This document shows positions 1 through 9,974 of a stretch of 64,000 nt of DNA, piece by piece; within the stretch, counting starts at the first letter, position 1, and the number at the start of each line of letters is the position of its first letter. The position numbers and the translations under genes are program-made. This stretch comes from SABI01 sp963663665 (GTDB lineage: Bacteria; Spirochaetota; Spirochaetia; Sphaerochaetales; Sphaerochaetaceae). Where the stretch lies: contig CAXXKP010000009.1 in assembly GCA_963663665.2 (NCBI GenBank), positions 372,001 to 436,000 on the forward strand, read 5' to 3'. Under the pieces are notes generated by a model. It saw nothing but the letters and a program-made list of their open reading frames with translations, was not told the origin of the DNA and did no database searches.

Positions 1-1
1 T

Positions 2-787
2 AATTTACTAGTAGGAATTCTCCATTGTGATGTGGGTTCAAAAGTGAGTAATTATGCTCCTGTCACAATTGATGATTTTGATAAAAGTAGAGTCCCTCTT
101 TGGGTCTTAGGGCATATTCATTCTGCTCAGAAATTTTACAAAAAAGCCCTCTATTGTGGTTCCCCCTACCCTCTAGATAGTGGAGAGAGAGGAGAACATG
201 GAGCTTTTTTATTAGAGACAGCAGAAGATGGTTTGTGGCAAGAAGCCACCTTCGTCCCTCTTTCACCCTATAGATTTGAACAAGTGAATATCAACCTTGA
301 AGGTGCTATTAGTGAAGAAGATGTAAAGAATAAATTAGTAGAAACAGTAACTTCATATGCTCAAAAAACTAGTTTTCTCGGCGATATTTTTTGCTCTATT
401 ACTTTGACAGGAAATATCGATAGAACCCTTAACATCTCTTCCATCTTCACTCCTGAAGGATTAGAGAATTTCTATGTTGAAATCAATGGTTGCAAAATCC
501 ATATTCTTCCTGATTATATTGATAACACATTCTTAGATGTTAATCTTGAAGAACTTTCCCTTGATCATGGGACTATATCTTTATTAGCACAGAAACTCCT
601 TAACGAAAAAGAAATAGAGAGTATGGTAGAAGAATATAAAAGGATTGAAAAATCGAGTAGTGCTATATCTACGTATCGAGCACTTCAAGATGTAGGTCTT
701 AAAAAAACTGATGAAGAGTATCGTGAAATTGTCTTACAAGCTGGAAAAAAACTCCTTTTTTCAATGATTAATAGGGATATACAATGA
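2..787 (+). CDS. YhaO/SbcD-like DNA repair exonuclease, 3' part
   Basis: This is the C-terminal part of a calcineurin-like metallophosphoesterase of the SbcD/Mre11/YhaO group, which cleaves DNA ends together with an ATPase partner. The frame is open back to the first bases of the window and reads ILHCDVGS upstream of the first possible start (GTG at 32). The gene therefore begins outside the window, and 32 is not a real start. The visible metal-binding motif is GHIH in LWVLGHIHSAQKF, followed by the GSPYPLDSGE segment usual for this family. A C-terminal capping region of about 170 residues follows. It overlaps the next gene by 4 bp (ATGA), so the two are translationally coupled. The pairing with a YhaN-like ATPase favours YhaO over SbcD. 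The family call is secure; the subfamily is inferred. Confidence 0.85.
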   Translation, partial: NLLVGILHCDVGSKVSNYAPVTIDDFDKSRVPLWVLGHIHSAQKFYKKALYCGSPYPLDSGERGEHGAFLLETAEDGLWQEATFVPLSPYRFEQVNINLEGAISEEDVKNKLVETVTSYAQKTSFLGDIFCSITLTGNIDRTLNISSIFTPEGLENFYVEINGCKIHILPDYIDNTFLDVNLEELSLDHGTISLLAQKLLNEKEIESMVEEYKRIEKSSSAISTYRALQDVGLKKTDEEYREIVLQAGKKLLFSMINRDIQ

Positions 788-3700
788 ACAAACGAGCATG
801 GTTAAAAAATATTACAATAAAACAGAGTCCAGGGTTCACTTTGGGCGAATTCCCACCTCTTGGAAAACTTGGCTCTTCGCTGAATGTGATTTGGGGACCA
901 AATGCAGTGGGTAAATCGACTTTATCACGAGCAATGCGCTCCTTAATCTGGGAAACAGTTCAAAGCAAAGAAATTATTGCAGAGGGAGAACTAGAAACTC
1001 CTGATTCAATGTGGTCTCTATCAATTTCTCGTGGAGACTTGGAACAAATTAGAATTCATGATAACCAACATATACCACTCATTGGACGTAATGATGAACT
1101 GAGTGAAAGCTATTGGTTTACTCTTCATGAAATGCTTCAAGAAGTAAATCCACATACACGAACATTTCTTGATGAAGTGAGAAAACAGATGCAAGGTGGC
1201 ATCGACATCATTCAGGCATCACAAGTAGCAGGAGGATTTGAAGGATTCTCTAGAGGAACACTAAAAGAAGCAAAAGAGGTGAAAGATACATCTCAAAAAG
1301 TTGATGATGTTATGAGAGAGCAAGCTCGTCATCAAAATATTCAAGAAGAAATTAAAGATCTAGAAAAAGAGGTTAATGAATATAGAGTGATTCTAGATCA
1401 GCAAGAAGATATAAAAAAAGCATTGTCCTTGATTACCCTACTAGAGGGAAATACAAAGATTGAAGGAAAGCTAGCTCAGTACCACCCATCTATACAATAC
1501 ATCAACCGCTCTTCTTATGAGCAATATGAACATAAACAGAAGAATGTCGATGATATGAGTGATAGGATAAAAAATACTACTATTACGATAGATCAATATA
1601 AAACGAATCTATCTCATCTATCTATATCCGAAAAAGACTTATCTGGGACTCTTTTAACTCAAACAGTGGATGAGCTTTTTGAGACGTATGAAAAAGATAT
1701 CCATGAAAAAGAAACGAGGGAAAGTGAAGAAAGAGATGCAACATCTGCTCTAGATGAGTGGGAAAAGCAACATAGATTTCTTAATCCCGAGGGAATTGAA
1801 ATAGGCGAGCTATCTCATTTTTTACAAACGCTTAAAGACCTTGCATCAGAATGCGAACCAATTAGATGTTCATTAGATGCAACGAAACGTTTCCTCTCTT
1901 TACTCGGAAAGAAACAGGAGATTCCGTATAATGAGAAAGATCTCACAAAACTCTCATTTTCTCTATCATCATATATCGACACTTGGGGAAGCCTTGAAAA
2001 GACACCTGAATTTATCACTAAAAGTTCAAAAATTAGTACAATTATTTCTTTGAGCATCATCGTTGTCGCCTCCATACTTGGATTTCTAGTACATACAAGT
2101 TTTTCTTATATAGGTGGAGTAATTCTTTTTCTTCTTCTTCTTATCACAAGACCACGAGATAAAAAAAATAGTGAATTTTCTAGGTTTCAAGAGGAGCTAG
2201 TACACAAACGGGAAGCGATAGCTACTCTCTTAAATGTACTTAATATCGAGCAGCCTTCCTCATGGGAGATTGATAAAGTAAAGAACCTACTTTCTTCCAT
2301 AGAGGCAGAAATTCTACTTATAAAAAACATCGTAGAGCAAAACCAAAGAATAGATAATGGAGAAAGAGAATTAGAAAAAGCACAAAGATCATTACAGGAG
2401 TGGACTCAATCGTGGAAATCTGCAGTCGACAGTATTGGCCTATCATCTATTGAGAGTAGACTTGAAGGAGCTCAGTTCTTCCACTTTAGTGATCGTCTTC
2501 AGACCTGGAGTAATCTAAAGATCCAAAAAGAGAAATGTAGTGCTAGAGTAGTTGAAGCGAAAATAAAGGAACAAGAAAGCCTTTTTGCTCTACAAAAAGA
2601 ACTCAATACAAAAGAGAGTCAATATCCAAAGCTAATGGCAATCAAAAATGATCTAAAACAGCGTTTTCTTGAAGCAAAAAATACTCAAAAGGCAATTAGT
2701 GAAAAAGAATCTCAATTAGTGCATTTTCAAGAAGAATACAAAACATTATATGCAGACCTTATCTCTTTTTGGGAATCAACACGTCTCACCTTCGGTGATA
2801 CTGTTACGCTTCAAAATTTAAGTGATCAAGTAGAGAATTGGGAACAAGATACGAGAGCGTATACATTCAATAAAAATTCCTACACTAAGACATCTAGTGA
2901 AAACCCTATAGCCTATGAAAAATCAAAAGACATGAGCATTGAAGAATTGCAGCGGGAGTTGCAATCGATCGAAGAGAAATTAGAGAATATTAATACAAAG
3001 AGGGAAGCACTTGGAGGACTTAAAAATACCTATGAAAGGCTAACTCATTCCTCTGATCTTAGTGAAGCTGAATTAGCAAAGTCGAAAGCTATAAAGGCTC
3101 TAGAAGAAGTGAGAGAGAGAGAAGTCATGGGTAATATGATCGATTTTATTGCCAAAAATGTGCAAAAAGAGAGTGAAAGGAAATTTCATCCGATAGTTCT
3201 CACGCGTGCGAGTGAATGGCTAGGTAAAATCACACTCTTCCGTTATACCATTGGAGCACAAAAAGACTCCTTTTTTGTAACAGATACTATAATAAACAAG
3301 AACTACACTGTAAATGAATTATCGAGTGCAACAAGAGTCCAACTATTGCTTTCAATTCGTCTAGCCTTTATCACCCTACAAGAAGAAATGAGTGGCGTCC
3401 ACCTCCCCATTTTCTTTGATGAGATACTTGCTAACAGTGATGATGACAGAGCACAAGCAATCATACAAGGTATTGCTGAAATTGCTAAAGAGAGACAAGT
3501 ATTCTACTTCACAGCACAAAGAGATGAGGTAGAGAAGCTAAGAGCGATAGGTTCTAAAGACATCACAATAATCCCGCTTGAAGATATAACAAGAGAATAC
3601 CATTTAACAAACTCTTCTATCATCCCATTTAAGTATAAGAAAAAATCCATCCCACCTCTTGTAGAGAATTACTTTGAATATGGGAAAACTCTTAATGTAT

Positions 3701-4230
3701 TAACTCCGTCTTTATGGGATCCTATTGAATCTCTTCACTCTTGGTACCTCTATAACAACAGTGATGAACTTTATCGCTATCTATCGAGAGGATTAGCTAC
3801 TATAGGACAAATTATCGCCTCGGGTGAAACCAGTATAGAAAAAAGAGTCTCTCTATTAAAAGAAGCCCAAAGAATAACCAAGATAGGAAGAAGCCGATTA
3901 CTCCATATTGAAGATCTTTCAGACCCCTCATTAGATATTAATCGAAAAGCAAGAAGCTATGACCAAATGAGAGAGACAATTGGGATTGAGGGCATATCTG
4001 GGAGGGAGTTGCTCGATGCCATACAAGAAAAACGGATTCAACGAGTACAAGCAACAACCTTCGACAATCTCTCTGACTGGCTCCTCAGTCATGAATTTAT
4101 TGCAGAGGAGTCTCCTCTTGATACTGAAGACATTATCAATGAGCTCTTTCCCATAATGGATAGAACTACAGTTGATCCAGTTGAACAAGAAATTGTTGAG
4201 CGCTGGCTTCATATTGTCCTCTTATCTTAG
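784..4230 (+). CDS. YhaN/SbcC-like AAA ATPase with coiled coil and membrane hairpin
   Basis: This 1148-aa SMC-like ATPase is the partner of the upstream nuclease. Walker A is GPNAVGKST at residues 38-46. A long charged coiled-coil follows (about 165-840), interrupted near 418-456 by two hydrophobic stretches ending before ITRPRDKK. The ABC-type signature region LSSATRVQLLLSIRLAF lies near 846-862 and Walker B LPIFFDEILA near 875. A membrane segment inside the coiled coil is typical of YhaN (AAA_27) and not of classical SbcC, so the complex is probably membrane-tethered. About 240 residues follow the ATPase core, longer than I expect for YhaN, and I do not recognise that tail. Role: DNA end processing or repair with the YhaO-like nuclease, by family. 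Confidence 0.82.
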   Translation: MNKRAWLKNITIKQSPGFTLGEFPPLGKLGSSLNVIWGPNAVGKSTLSRAMRSLIWETVQSKEIIAEGELETPDSMWSLSISRGDLEQIRIHDNQHIPLIGRNDELSESYWFTLHEMLQEVNPHTRTFLDEVRKQMQGGIDIIQASQVAGGFEGFSRGTLKEAKEVKDTSQKVDDVMREQARHQNIQEEIKDLEKEVNEYRVILDQQEDIKKALSLITLLEGNTKIEGKLAQYHPSIQYINRSSYEQYEHKQKNVDDMSDRIKNTTITIDQYKTNLSHLSISEKDLSGTLLTQTVDELFETYEKDIHEKETRESEERDATSALDEWEKQHRFLNPEGIEIGELSHFLQTLKDLASECEPIRCSLDATKRFLSLLGKKQEIPYNEKDLTKLSFSLSSYIDTWGSLEKTPEFITKSSKISTIISLSIIVVASILGFLVHTSFSYIGGVILFLLLLITRPRDKKNSEFSRFQEELVHKREAIATLLNVLNIEQPSSWEIDKVKNLLSSIEAEILLIKNIVEQNQRIDNGERELEKAQRSLQEWTQSWKSAVDSIGLSSIESRLEGAQFFHFSDRLQTWSNLKIQKEKCSARVVEAKIKEQESLFALQKELNTKESQYPKLMAIKNDLKQRFLEAKNTQKAISEKESQLVHFQEEYKTLYADLISFWESTRLTFGDTVTLQNLSDQVENWEQDTRAYTFNKNSYTKTSSENPIAYEKSKDMSIEELQRELQSIEEKLENINTKREALGGLKNTYERLTHSSDLSEAELAKSKAIKALEEVREREVMGNMIDFIAKNVQKESERKFHPIVLTRASEWLGKITLFRYTIGAQKDSFFVTDTIINKNYTVNELSSATRVQLLLSIRLAFITLQEEMSGVHLPIFFDEILANSDDDRAQAIIQGIAEIAKERQVFYFTAQRDEVEKLRAIGSKDITIIPLEDITREYHLTNSSIIPFKYKKKSIPPLVENYFEYGKTLNVLTPSLWDPIESLHSWYLYNNSDELYRYLSRGLATIGQIIASGETSIEKRVSLLKEAQRITKIGRSRLLHIEDLSDPSLDINRKARSYDQMRETIGIEGISGRELLDAIQEKRIQRVQATTFDNLSDWLLSHEFIAEESPLDTEDIINELFPIMDRTTVDPVEQEIVERWLHIVLLS

Positions 4231-4233
4231 TTT

Positions 4234-4290
4234 TATCCTTGCTCCTCTTTCTTTTGTAGGCTATGCTTGATGCTACAAACGATAAGGATA
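4234..4290 (+). promoter_or_regulatory. Folded leader that could hide the arcA ribosome binding site
   Basis: The short gap before arcA contains two nested perfect stems. The outer one pairs TATCCTT (4234-4240) with AAGGATA (4284-4290); the inner one pairs TTTGTAG (4253-4259) with CTACAAA (4273-4279). The outer right arm contains AAGGA, the likely Shine-Dalgarno of arcA. Folding would mask it. That it regulates translation is inference; no ligand-binding class is recognised. Confidence 0.4.
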
Positions 4291-4296
4291 TTATGA

Positions 4297-5532
4297 ATGA
4301 AACCATCTATACATATAGGCTCAGAAGTAGGGAAACTAAAAGGTGTTCTCCTTCATCGTCCTGGAAGTGAACTTGAATCCCTCACCCCTCAGTTCTTAGA
4401 GGCAATGCTGTTTGAAGATATCCCATTCCTTGAACAAATGCAGATTGAACATGATTTATTTGCATCAACATTGCGAGATAAAGGAGCACAAGTTTTCTAC
4501 CTTGCATCTTTATTAGAGGAAGTTTTCCATGATAAAGCAGTTCACTCTAGCATAGTAAAATATCTTGTTGATTCATCCCCGCTGTTTTCTCCATCACTCA
4601 AGAGTATCATCAGTGATTACTTAACTACCTCGAGTCCAATAGAATTAGTTAAGTATTGCATTGGAGGAGTATTGAAGAGTGAGATCGGAGAGAAAGTAAA
4701 GGAAAAAACTCTTTCATATTACATTAAAGATTCATATCCTTATTATATCTCTCCCCTTCCAAATCTCTATTTTACACGAGACCCTGCGACAATAGTAAAG
4801 AACGGAATTCATATTAATGTGATGAAAACTGAGTATAGAAGAAGAGAAAGTTATCTACTACATCTACTAGCTCAACATCACCCACTCTTTTCGGCGACTC
4901 CTACACATGCCGATTACACAAGAGGTAGTAGTATTGAAGGTGGCGATATCCTCATTCTTAACGAGTCTTGTGCTGTCGTCGGCAGTAGCGCAAGAACTGA
5001 TGTATGGGCAATTGAATCATTTGCACGGAAGATGATGAGTCCTGTGGAATCAGGTGGAGAAGGTTTGAAGGAAATATTGGTAATACAAATTCCACCTACT
5101 CGAGCTTATATGCACCTTGATACTGTCTTTACGATGCTCGATGTTGACAAATTCTCTCTCTTTGGGAATATCGAACCATCTCTTAAAGTTTTTTCTATGA
5201 CACTCAAAGGAAACGGAACGCTTGCAATACAAGAACAGAGAAACTTGAAAGGGGCTCTTAGTAGAGTATTACAGGTTCCTTCAGTAGACATCATCCATAG
5301 CGGTGGCAATGATCCTATCGCGAGTGCTCGAGAACAGTGGAACGATAGTAATAATACCTTCGCTGTGGCTCCGGGAGTGGTCATCACTTATAGAAGAAAT
5401 GTGGTATCAAATGATAATCTCATGAAGCATGGCATTGAAGTTATTCCCATCAAGGGTTCAGAACTTGTAAGGGGGCGAGGTGGCCCAAGATGTATGAGTA
5501 TGCCTCTCCTTAGAGAAAGTATAGAAAATTAA
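4297..5532 (+). CDS. arcA: Arginine deiminase
   Basis: Converts L-arginine to L-citrulline and ammonia, the first step of the arginine deiminase pathway. At 411 aa it has normal family length. Visible family motifs are the N-terminal GKLKGVLLHRPG, FTRDPA near residues 159-164, the catalytic histidine region HLDTVFTMLD near 273, and the nucleophile Cys399 in RGRGGPRCMSMPL close to the C terminus. The ATG at 4297 is preferred over 4293 because it lies 8 nt from AAGGA. The next gene follows after 16 nt and is a proline-forming ornithine cyclodeaminase, so the pair looks devoted to arginine catabolism. No ornithine carbamoyltransferase or carbamate kinase gene lies beside it. Confidence 0.95.
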   Translation: MKPSIHIGSEVGKLKGVLLHRPGSELESLTPQFLEAMLFEDIPFLEQMQIEHDLFASTLRDKGAQVFYLASLLEEVFHDKAVHSSIVKYLVDSSPLFSPSLKSIISDYLTTSSPIELVKYCIGGVLKSEIGEKVKEKTLSYYIKDSYPYYISPLPNLYFTRDPATIVKNGIHINVMKTEYRRRESYLLHLLAQHHPLFSATPTHADYTRGSSIEGGDILILNESCAVVGSSARTDVWAIESFARKMMSPVESGGEGLKEILVIQIPPTRAYMHLDTVFTMLDVDKFSLFGNIEPSLKVFSMTLKGNGTLAIQEQRNLKGALSRVLQVPSVDIIHSGGNDPIASAREQWNDSNNTFAVAPGVVITYRRNVVSNDNLMKHGIEVIPIKGSELVRGRGGPRCMSMPLLRESIEN

Positions 5533-5548
5533 TAGAAAAAGGGAACAT

Positions 5549-6772
5549 ATGAAAACACGAATTGTACAAGCAGAAGGTCATTTAATTGACTCAGGAATTC
5601 TCTCTAATATTCTTAACACGATACTGGTAAAAGGAGGAGACTATAGAATTATCTCTTTCCAAGTTGGAAAGACTCCAGAAGAGACTTCCAAACTTACCAT
5701 AGAATTGATAGCTGAAAATGAAACACTATTAGACTTGATTATTCCCTCAATAAAGCTTTTTGGAATCTTTGAAAAATTTGTCCCTTCAGCATCACTCATC
5801 GTAGTAGATAAAGACAAACATGCCCCTGAAGAATTCTATTCAACAAGTAATCATAGAACCGAAGTATTCTATGAAGGTAAATGGTATCAAGTATCCGCAC
5901 AACGGATGGATGGTGCATTAGTGTATGAAAAGGAAATGGATAAGTTTGTCTGTTATAAACTAAGGGATTTGAAAAAAGATATGCATGTCGTATGTGGTAG
6001 TGATGCCATTCGAATATTCCCATCAGATATGGAACGTGATGAAAAATCTCATGGGGATTTTGCCTTCATGACAAACACCGTATCCTCAGAACGATCGGTT
6101 GATACCGCGGTAGAATCATTAGCAAAAGAGTTAAAGAGTGTAAAAGCTCGTGGTGGCAAAACTGTCGTTGTTGCAGGACCTGTCGTTGTTCATACAGGTG
6201 GTGCAGATGCGCTGGCAAAGTTAGTGAAAAAGGGATATGTAAATGGCTTCCTTGGAGGGAATGCAATCGCAGTACATGATATTGAACTCAGATTCTTTGG
6301 GACAAGTCTAGGTGTTGATTTAAAAACAGGAATCGCTGTAGAGCATGGTCACTCTCATCATATGAGAAGCATTAATAAGATTTATGGGTGTGGATCAATA
6401 CAAAATGCAGTAGACACAGGGATTCTTAAAGAAGGATTGATGTATGAAATAATCACATCACGAATCCCCTACTCTCTTGCTGGTTCTATTAGAGATGATG
6501 GGCCTTTACCAGAAACAGTAACTGATATGATAGATGCTCAAAAAGAATATGCACACATCATAGAAGATGCGGATGTTATTATTATGCTTTCCTCAATGCT
6601 TCATTCCATTGGCGTAGGCAATATGACTCCTTCATGGGTTAAGACTATCTGCATAGATATCAATCCTGCTGTTGTAACAAAACTTAGCGACAGAGGAAGT
6701 AGCCAAGCAATAGGAATTGTAAGTGATGTAGGCTTCTTCTTACGAGCTCTGGCTGAAGCCTTAGAGGATTGA
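5549..6772 (+). CDS. TIGR00300 (LOR/SDH-domain) family protein, probable ornithine cyclodeaminase
   Basis: This 407-aa protein belongs to the TIGR00300 family, which includes the archaeal-type ornithine cyclodeaminase and the C-terminal half of cyanobacterial AgrE/ArgZ. Those enzymes convert ornithine to proline and ammonia with NAD. The family pattern is visible as a LOR-type N-terminal half, then a Rossmann-like half with GGKTVVVAGPVVVHTGGADAL, NGFLGGNAIAVHDIE, EHGHSHHM and a C-terminal CIDINPAVVTKLSDRGSSQ. This is not the classical mu-crystallin-type ornithine cyclodeaminase. It sits 16 nt after arcA with its own purine-rich leader and is probably cotranscribed. The family is clear; the exact reaction is inferred from characterised homologues. 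Confidence 0.8.
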   Translation: MKTRIVQAEGHLIDSGILSNILNTILVKGGDYRIISFQVGKTPEETSKLTIELIAENETLLDLIIPSIKLFGIFEKFVPSASLIVVDKDKHAPEEFYSTSNHRTEVFYEGKWYQVSAQRMDGALVYEKEMDKFVCYKLRDLKKDMHVVCGSDAIRIFPSDMERDEKSHGDFAFMTNTVSSERSVDTAVESLAKELKSVKARGGKTVVVAGPVVVHTGGADALAKLVKKGYVNGFLGGNAIAVHDIELRFFGTSLGVDLKTGIAVEHGHSHHMRSINKIYGCGSIQNAVDTGILKEGLMYEIITSRIPYSLAGSIRDDGPLPETVTDMIDAQKEYAHIIEDADVIIMLSSMLHSIGVGNMTPSWVKTICIDINPAVVTKLSDRGSSQAIGIVSDVGFFLRALAEALED

Positions 6773-6814
6773 ATTCTGTTGAGTAGAAAAACTAATTCCT
6801 TAAATTAAAAAAAA

Positions 6815-9733
6815 TCACGTAGAAAATTTAAATTCTTTATAGTGCTCAATAAATACACGGGCAATAGTTGGGTCAAATTGTGTCCCGCTACACAACCTTA
6901 TCTCCTCAATGGCTGCTTCATCACTTACCGTCCGCTTGTAAGGACGGGAACTCGTCATAGCATCAAATGAGTCAGCGACATTAATGATTCTCGCTTGAAT
7001 TGAAATTGCGTTTTCTTTTATCCCTCTAGGATACCCTTTACCATCCCATCTTTCATGATGTTCTAGTATAGCAGAGGAAATATCGATAAAATCACTGCTT
7101 GTTGAAAGAATTCTATACCCTATTTCTGGATGTTTTTTCATTTTTTCCCATTCACTTTGACTTAAACTATCTTGTTTATTAAGGATATATTCAGTAACCC
7201 CGATCTTTCCAATATCATGCATAAGACCTGCAATCCGCATCCTGCTGATCTCTCTTGAAGAGAAATCCATCTTCGTCGCAATGAATTCACACAATTTACT
7301 GACTCTTTTTGAATGTTCGGATTCCCTACTACTTTTTGCAAAGAGGGAATTCATCGTTAATCCAATTGCATTATATTTATTGCTCGAACTCTCATACAGT
7401 TTATTCCGATACATCATATCTTCTGCAATCTTAAACACTGAGGTAAAATCTTCATCGATTTGAACTCTGGTATGATACCCGAAGGAAAGAGAGACTCGAA
7501 TCGAAGCAATTTCTACATCACTCATCATTTTATCTATCTCAGAGACTATATTTTTTGTTTTCTCCTCATCTGTATTTGGAAGAATAATAATAAATTCATC
7601 TCCACCATATCGAGCTACAGTAGTGTGATAGCCAAAGTATTTTATTAAAATATTCGAGGCTGCAACAAGAACATTATCGCCTTGAGTATGGCCAAATGAA
7701 TCATTAATGAGTTTCAATCCATTCGTATCGGCAATGATAAGTGATATTGGTAGATATTTCTCATCATCTAATCGTATGAGCTCTTTCTCAAAAGCACCAC
7801 GATTTAACAATCCAGTCAGAAAATCATGGTTATGCTGGTAATCTAAAGATTCTTCCATAAAAGCTCTTTCAGTTGCACTGGAGATAATACTCGAGATTGA
7901 CATAAGAATATCTATATCCTCAGAAGGCCAGGATCGAGAGGAAACACAATCATCGAATCCTATAAATCCAAAATAGAGGCCATCCACGAAAAGAGGCACA
8001 GCAATGATTGATTTGACATTCTGCGAAATGAGAATCTGCTTTATGTTTTCATCAGGAATCTCGTCAATATTTGAATAGACGATATTTTCATGTGCGAGCA
8101 TACGAACATTCCACCAATCCTTTGCATATTCTGCAGGAATATCTCTCATCATATCTTTTACAGAAATAATCCCTTCATTACACCATTCATGAGTATTTTC
8201 TAAATTATCATTTTCTTTATTCTTAAAAACATATACTCTTGAGACTCCGAGAGACTTACCAATTAAGGCTATAGCCTCATCTTTAAAGATTTCAATATTC
8301 TTAAATGTAGTTGCTTTTTCAGATATCTGCGCAATAAGGTGTTCATATTCCAACTTTTTTCTGATTGCACTCTCTGTTTTCTTTCTCTCAGTAATATCAG
8401 TAAATATACATGAAAATTTATTCATAGAAGGTTGATAGGTGGTCACTTCAAACCATTTATCAAAATCTGCTGAGTAATTCTCAAATATCTTCGGCACACC
8501 AGTAGTTGCAACCTTTCCGTATATTTGGATCCAATAATCTTCAATGTTTGGTAATATTTCTTTTACTCTTTTCCCGATAATCTCACTACCTTTTAAACCT
8601 GTCATTTCTTCAAAAGCAGGGTTAACAGCTATATACATATAATCTATCGGGTTTCCATTTTCATCAAGGATGATTTCATGATGGGCAAATCCATTAAACA
8701 TCTTATTGAAAATATTATGATAGTCATTTTCTGCTTGCCGGTAATTTGTAATGTCAATAAAGGAAGTCACAATTTCATCATTTCCAACTCGCAGTGGAGA
8801 AGATTTCATGAGCAACCACACTGGGTCTTGCCCTGGAATAAGAAGCCCCATCTCAATATTTTTAACATCTTTCTTATCATTTACATCTCGCATCATAGGG
8901 TACTCATCTGGTGGCAAGAGACTTCCATCAGGTCTAATTGTTTTATAAATAGAACTGAGTTGTTTCCCCATAAAACTTTCTACATCATTAACATTCAGAA
9001 TCTCCCTAGCACGTTCATTGTATTCACGAATCAGTCCTTTTGCATCGGTGATTATAATTCCATTTGGGAGAGTATTAAACAATACACGATATTTCTCCTC
9101 ACTTTCCCTTAATATAGCATCTCGCTCTTTTTGACGACGAGTTGCTTCGATCAATGCTTTTTTTTGAAATACCAACTCTCCAAATAGTTGGGTTGAAAGA
9201 ATTAAGAACTGAATAGTTTGGCTTACTTTTTCAGGAGTCAGCACCGGGACTTCCTCAACAGCTTCGAGGTAAGCTTCTTCATCGAATCCGTATTTTCTTG
9301 CTTGCTCTTTAAAATAGCGCAAATCTGGTTGTTCATAGAAAAATTGACCCGTAAAAAGATCACCTACATGATTATCTTCAATAATTATTGGAATCGCAAT
9401 TTCAACCAGCCCATTCAAACAGAGGACCTCTTGGTAAGTTCTTAGTTTTTTAACTGAAAGAGCAAGTAGCTTAGAACTCTCTCTGCAGCGAGATGCACAG
9501 GCAGCATTACATCTATGGAAGTTGCTGCAGATCTTCCTCATACTAGACTTTGCGACAACAGCTCCTTCAGAATTTGTGATTGCAAAAACAAATCCTGTGA
9601 ACTGATGCAATCCATCAATAATACCGTTCACTTTAGATAAATCTATATAATCTTTATATATTGATGAAAGTGGTGCTAGTTTTGGTTCACTCCAATCATA
9701 AAAGTTCTGCACTGATCCCTGATTATCTATCAC
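6815..9733 (-). CDS. PocR-PAS-PAS-GAF-GGDEF-HD-GYP cyclic-di-GMP protein
   Basis: A 972-aa soluble sensor that may both make and degrade cyclic-di-GMP. Domain order: PocR-type ligand-binding domain (about 35-195, with a Cys-rich stretch FHRCNAACASRC), two PAS domains (about 205-330 and 335-455), GAF (about 475-625), GGDEF (about 640-785) and HD-GYP (about 795-965). GGDEF is intact (RYGGDEF near 705), and no RxxD inhibitory site is seen five residues before it. The HD-GYP site is also intact, with MHDIGKIG near 836 and HHERWDGKGYPRG near 892-904. There are no membrane segments. It is transcribed convergently with the arcA operon and divergently from aceE. The ligand is unknown; PocR domains elsewhere bind small carbon compounds. 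Confidence 0.9.
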   Translation of the reverse strand: MIDNQGSVQNFYDWSEPKLAPLSSIYKDYIDLSKVNGIIDGLHQFTGFVFAITNSEGAVVAKSSMRKICSNFHRCNAACASRCRESSKLLALSVKKLRTYQEVLCLNGLVEIAIPIIIEDNHVGDLFTGQFFYEQPDLRYFKEQARKYGFDEEAYLEAVEEVPVLTPEKVSQTIQFLILSTQLFGELVFQKKALIEATRRQKERDAILRESEEKYRVLFNTLPNGIIITDAKGLIREYNERAREILNVNDVESFMGKQLSSIYKTIRPDGSLLPPDEYPMMRDVNDKKDVKNIEMGLLIPGQDPVWLLMKSSPLRVGNDEIVTSFIDITNYRQAENDYHNIFNKMFNGFAHHEIILDENGNPIDYMYIAVNPAFEEMTGLKGSEIIGKRVKEILPNIEDYWIQIYGKVATTGVPKIFENYSADFDKWFEVTTYQPSMNKFSCIFTDITERKKTESAIRKKLEYEHLIAQISEKATTFKNIEIFKDEAIALIGKSLGVSRVYVFKNKENDNLENTHEWCNEGIISVKDMMRDIPAEYAKDWWNVRMLAHENIVYSNIDEIPDENIKQILISQNVKSIIAVPLFVDGLYFGFIGFDDCVSSRSWPSEDIDILMSISSIISSATERAFMEESLDYQHNHDFLTGLLNRGAFEKELIRLDDEKYLPISLIIADTNGLKLINDSFGHTQGDNVLVAASNILIKYFGYHTTVARYGGDEFIIILPNTDEEKTKNIVSEIDKMMSDVEIASIRVSLSFGYHTRVQIDEDFTSVFKIAEDMMYRNKLYESSSNKYNAIGLTMNSLFAKSSRESEHSKRVSKLCEFIATKMDFSSREISRMRIAGLMHDIGKIGVTEYILNKQDSLSQSEWEKMKKHPEIGYRILSTSSDFIDISSAILEHHERWDGKGYPRGIKENAISIQARIINVADSFDAMTSSRPYKRTVSDEAAIEEIRLCSGTQFDPTIARVFIEHYKEFKFST

Positions 9734-9974
9734 ATAACCTCCGACTAAGTAAAATATATTGTATCTTATCGAAACACAAAACTTATGTCACTATTTAAAG
9801 AATAATCTGTTTTATCATAGCACATTTTATCCCTTGCTGGATAAATAAATATAGGAATGATGACATAGCTAATATACCTAATGTCATTTTTTAAATTGGA
9901 TTCATTATTAGAATTATTTTATTGAGTTGCCAATCTATACGGAGTATTGTTATCTTAAAGGTATGAGACTCTGC

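Noticed and set aside
8678..9112. 144-codon plus-strand frame opposite the c-di-GMP gene
   Set aside because: It is a shadow of the PAS region on the minus strand, with no ribosome binding site or family features.
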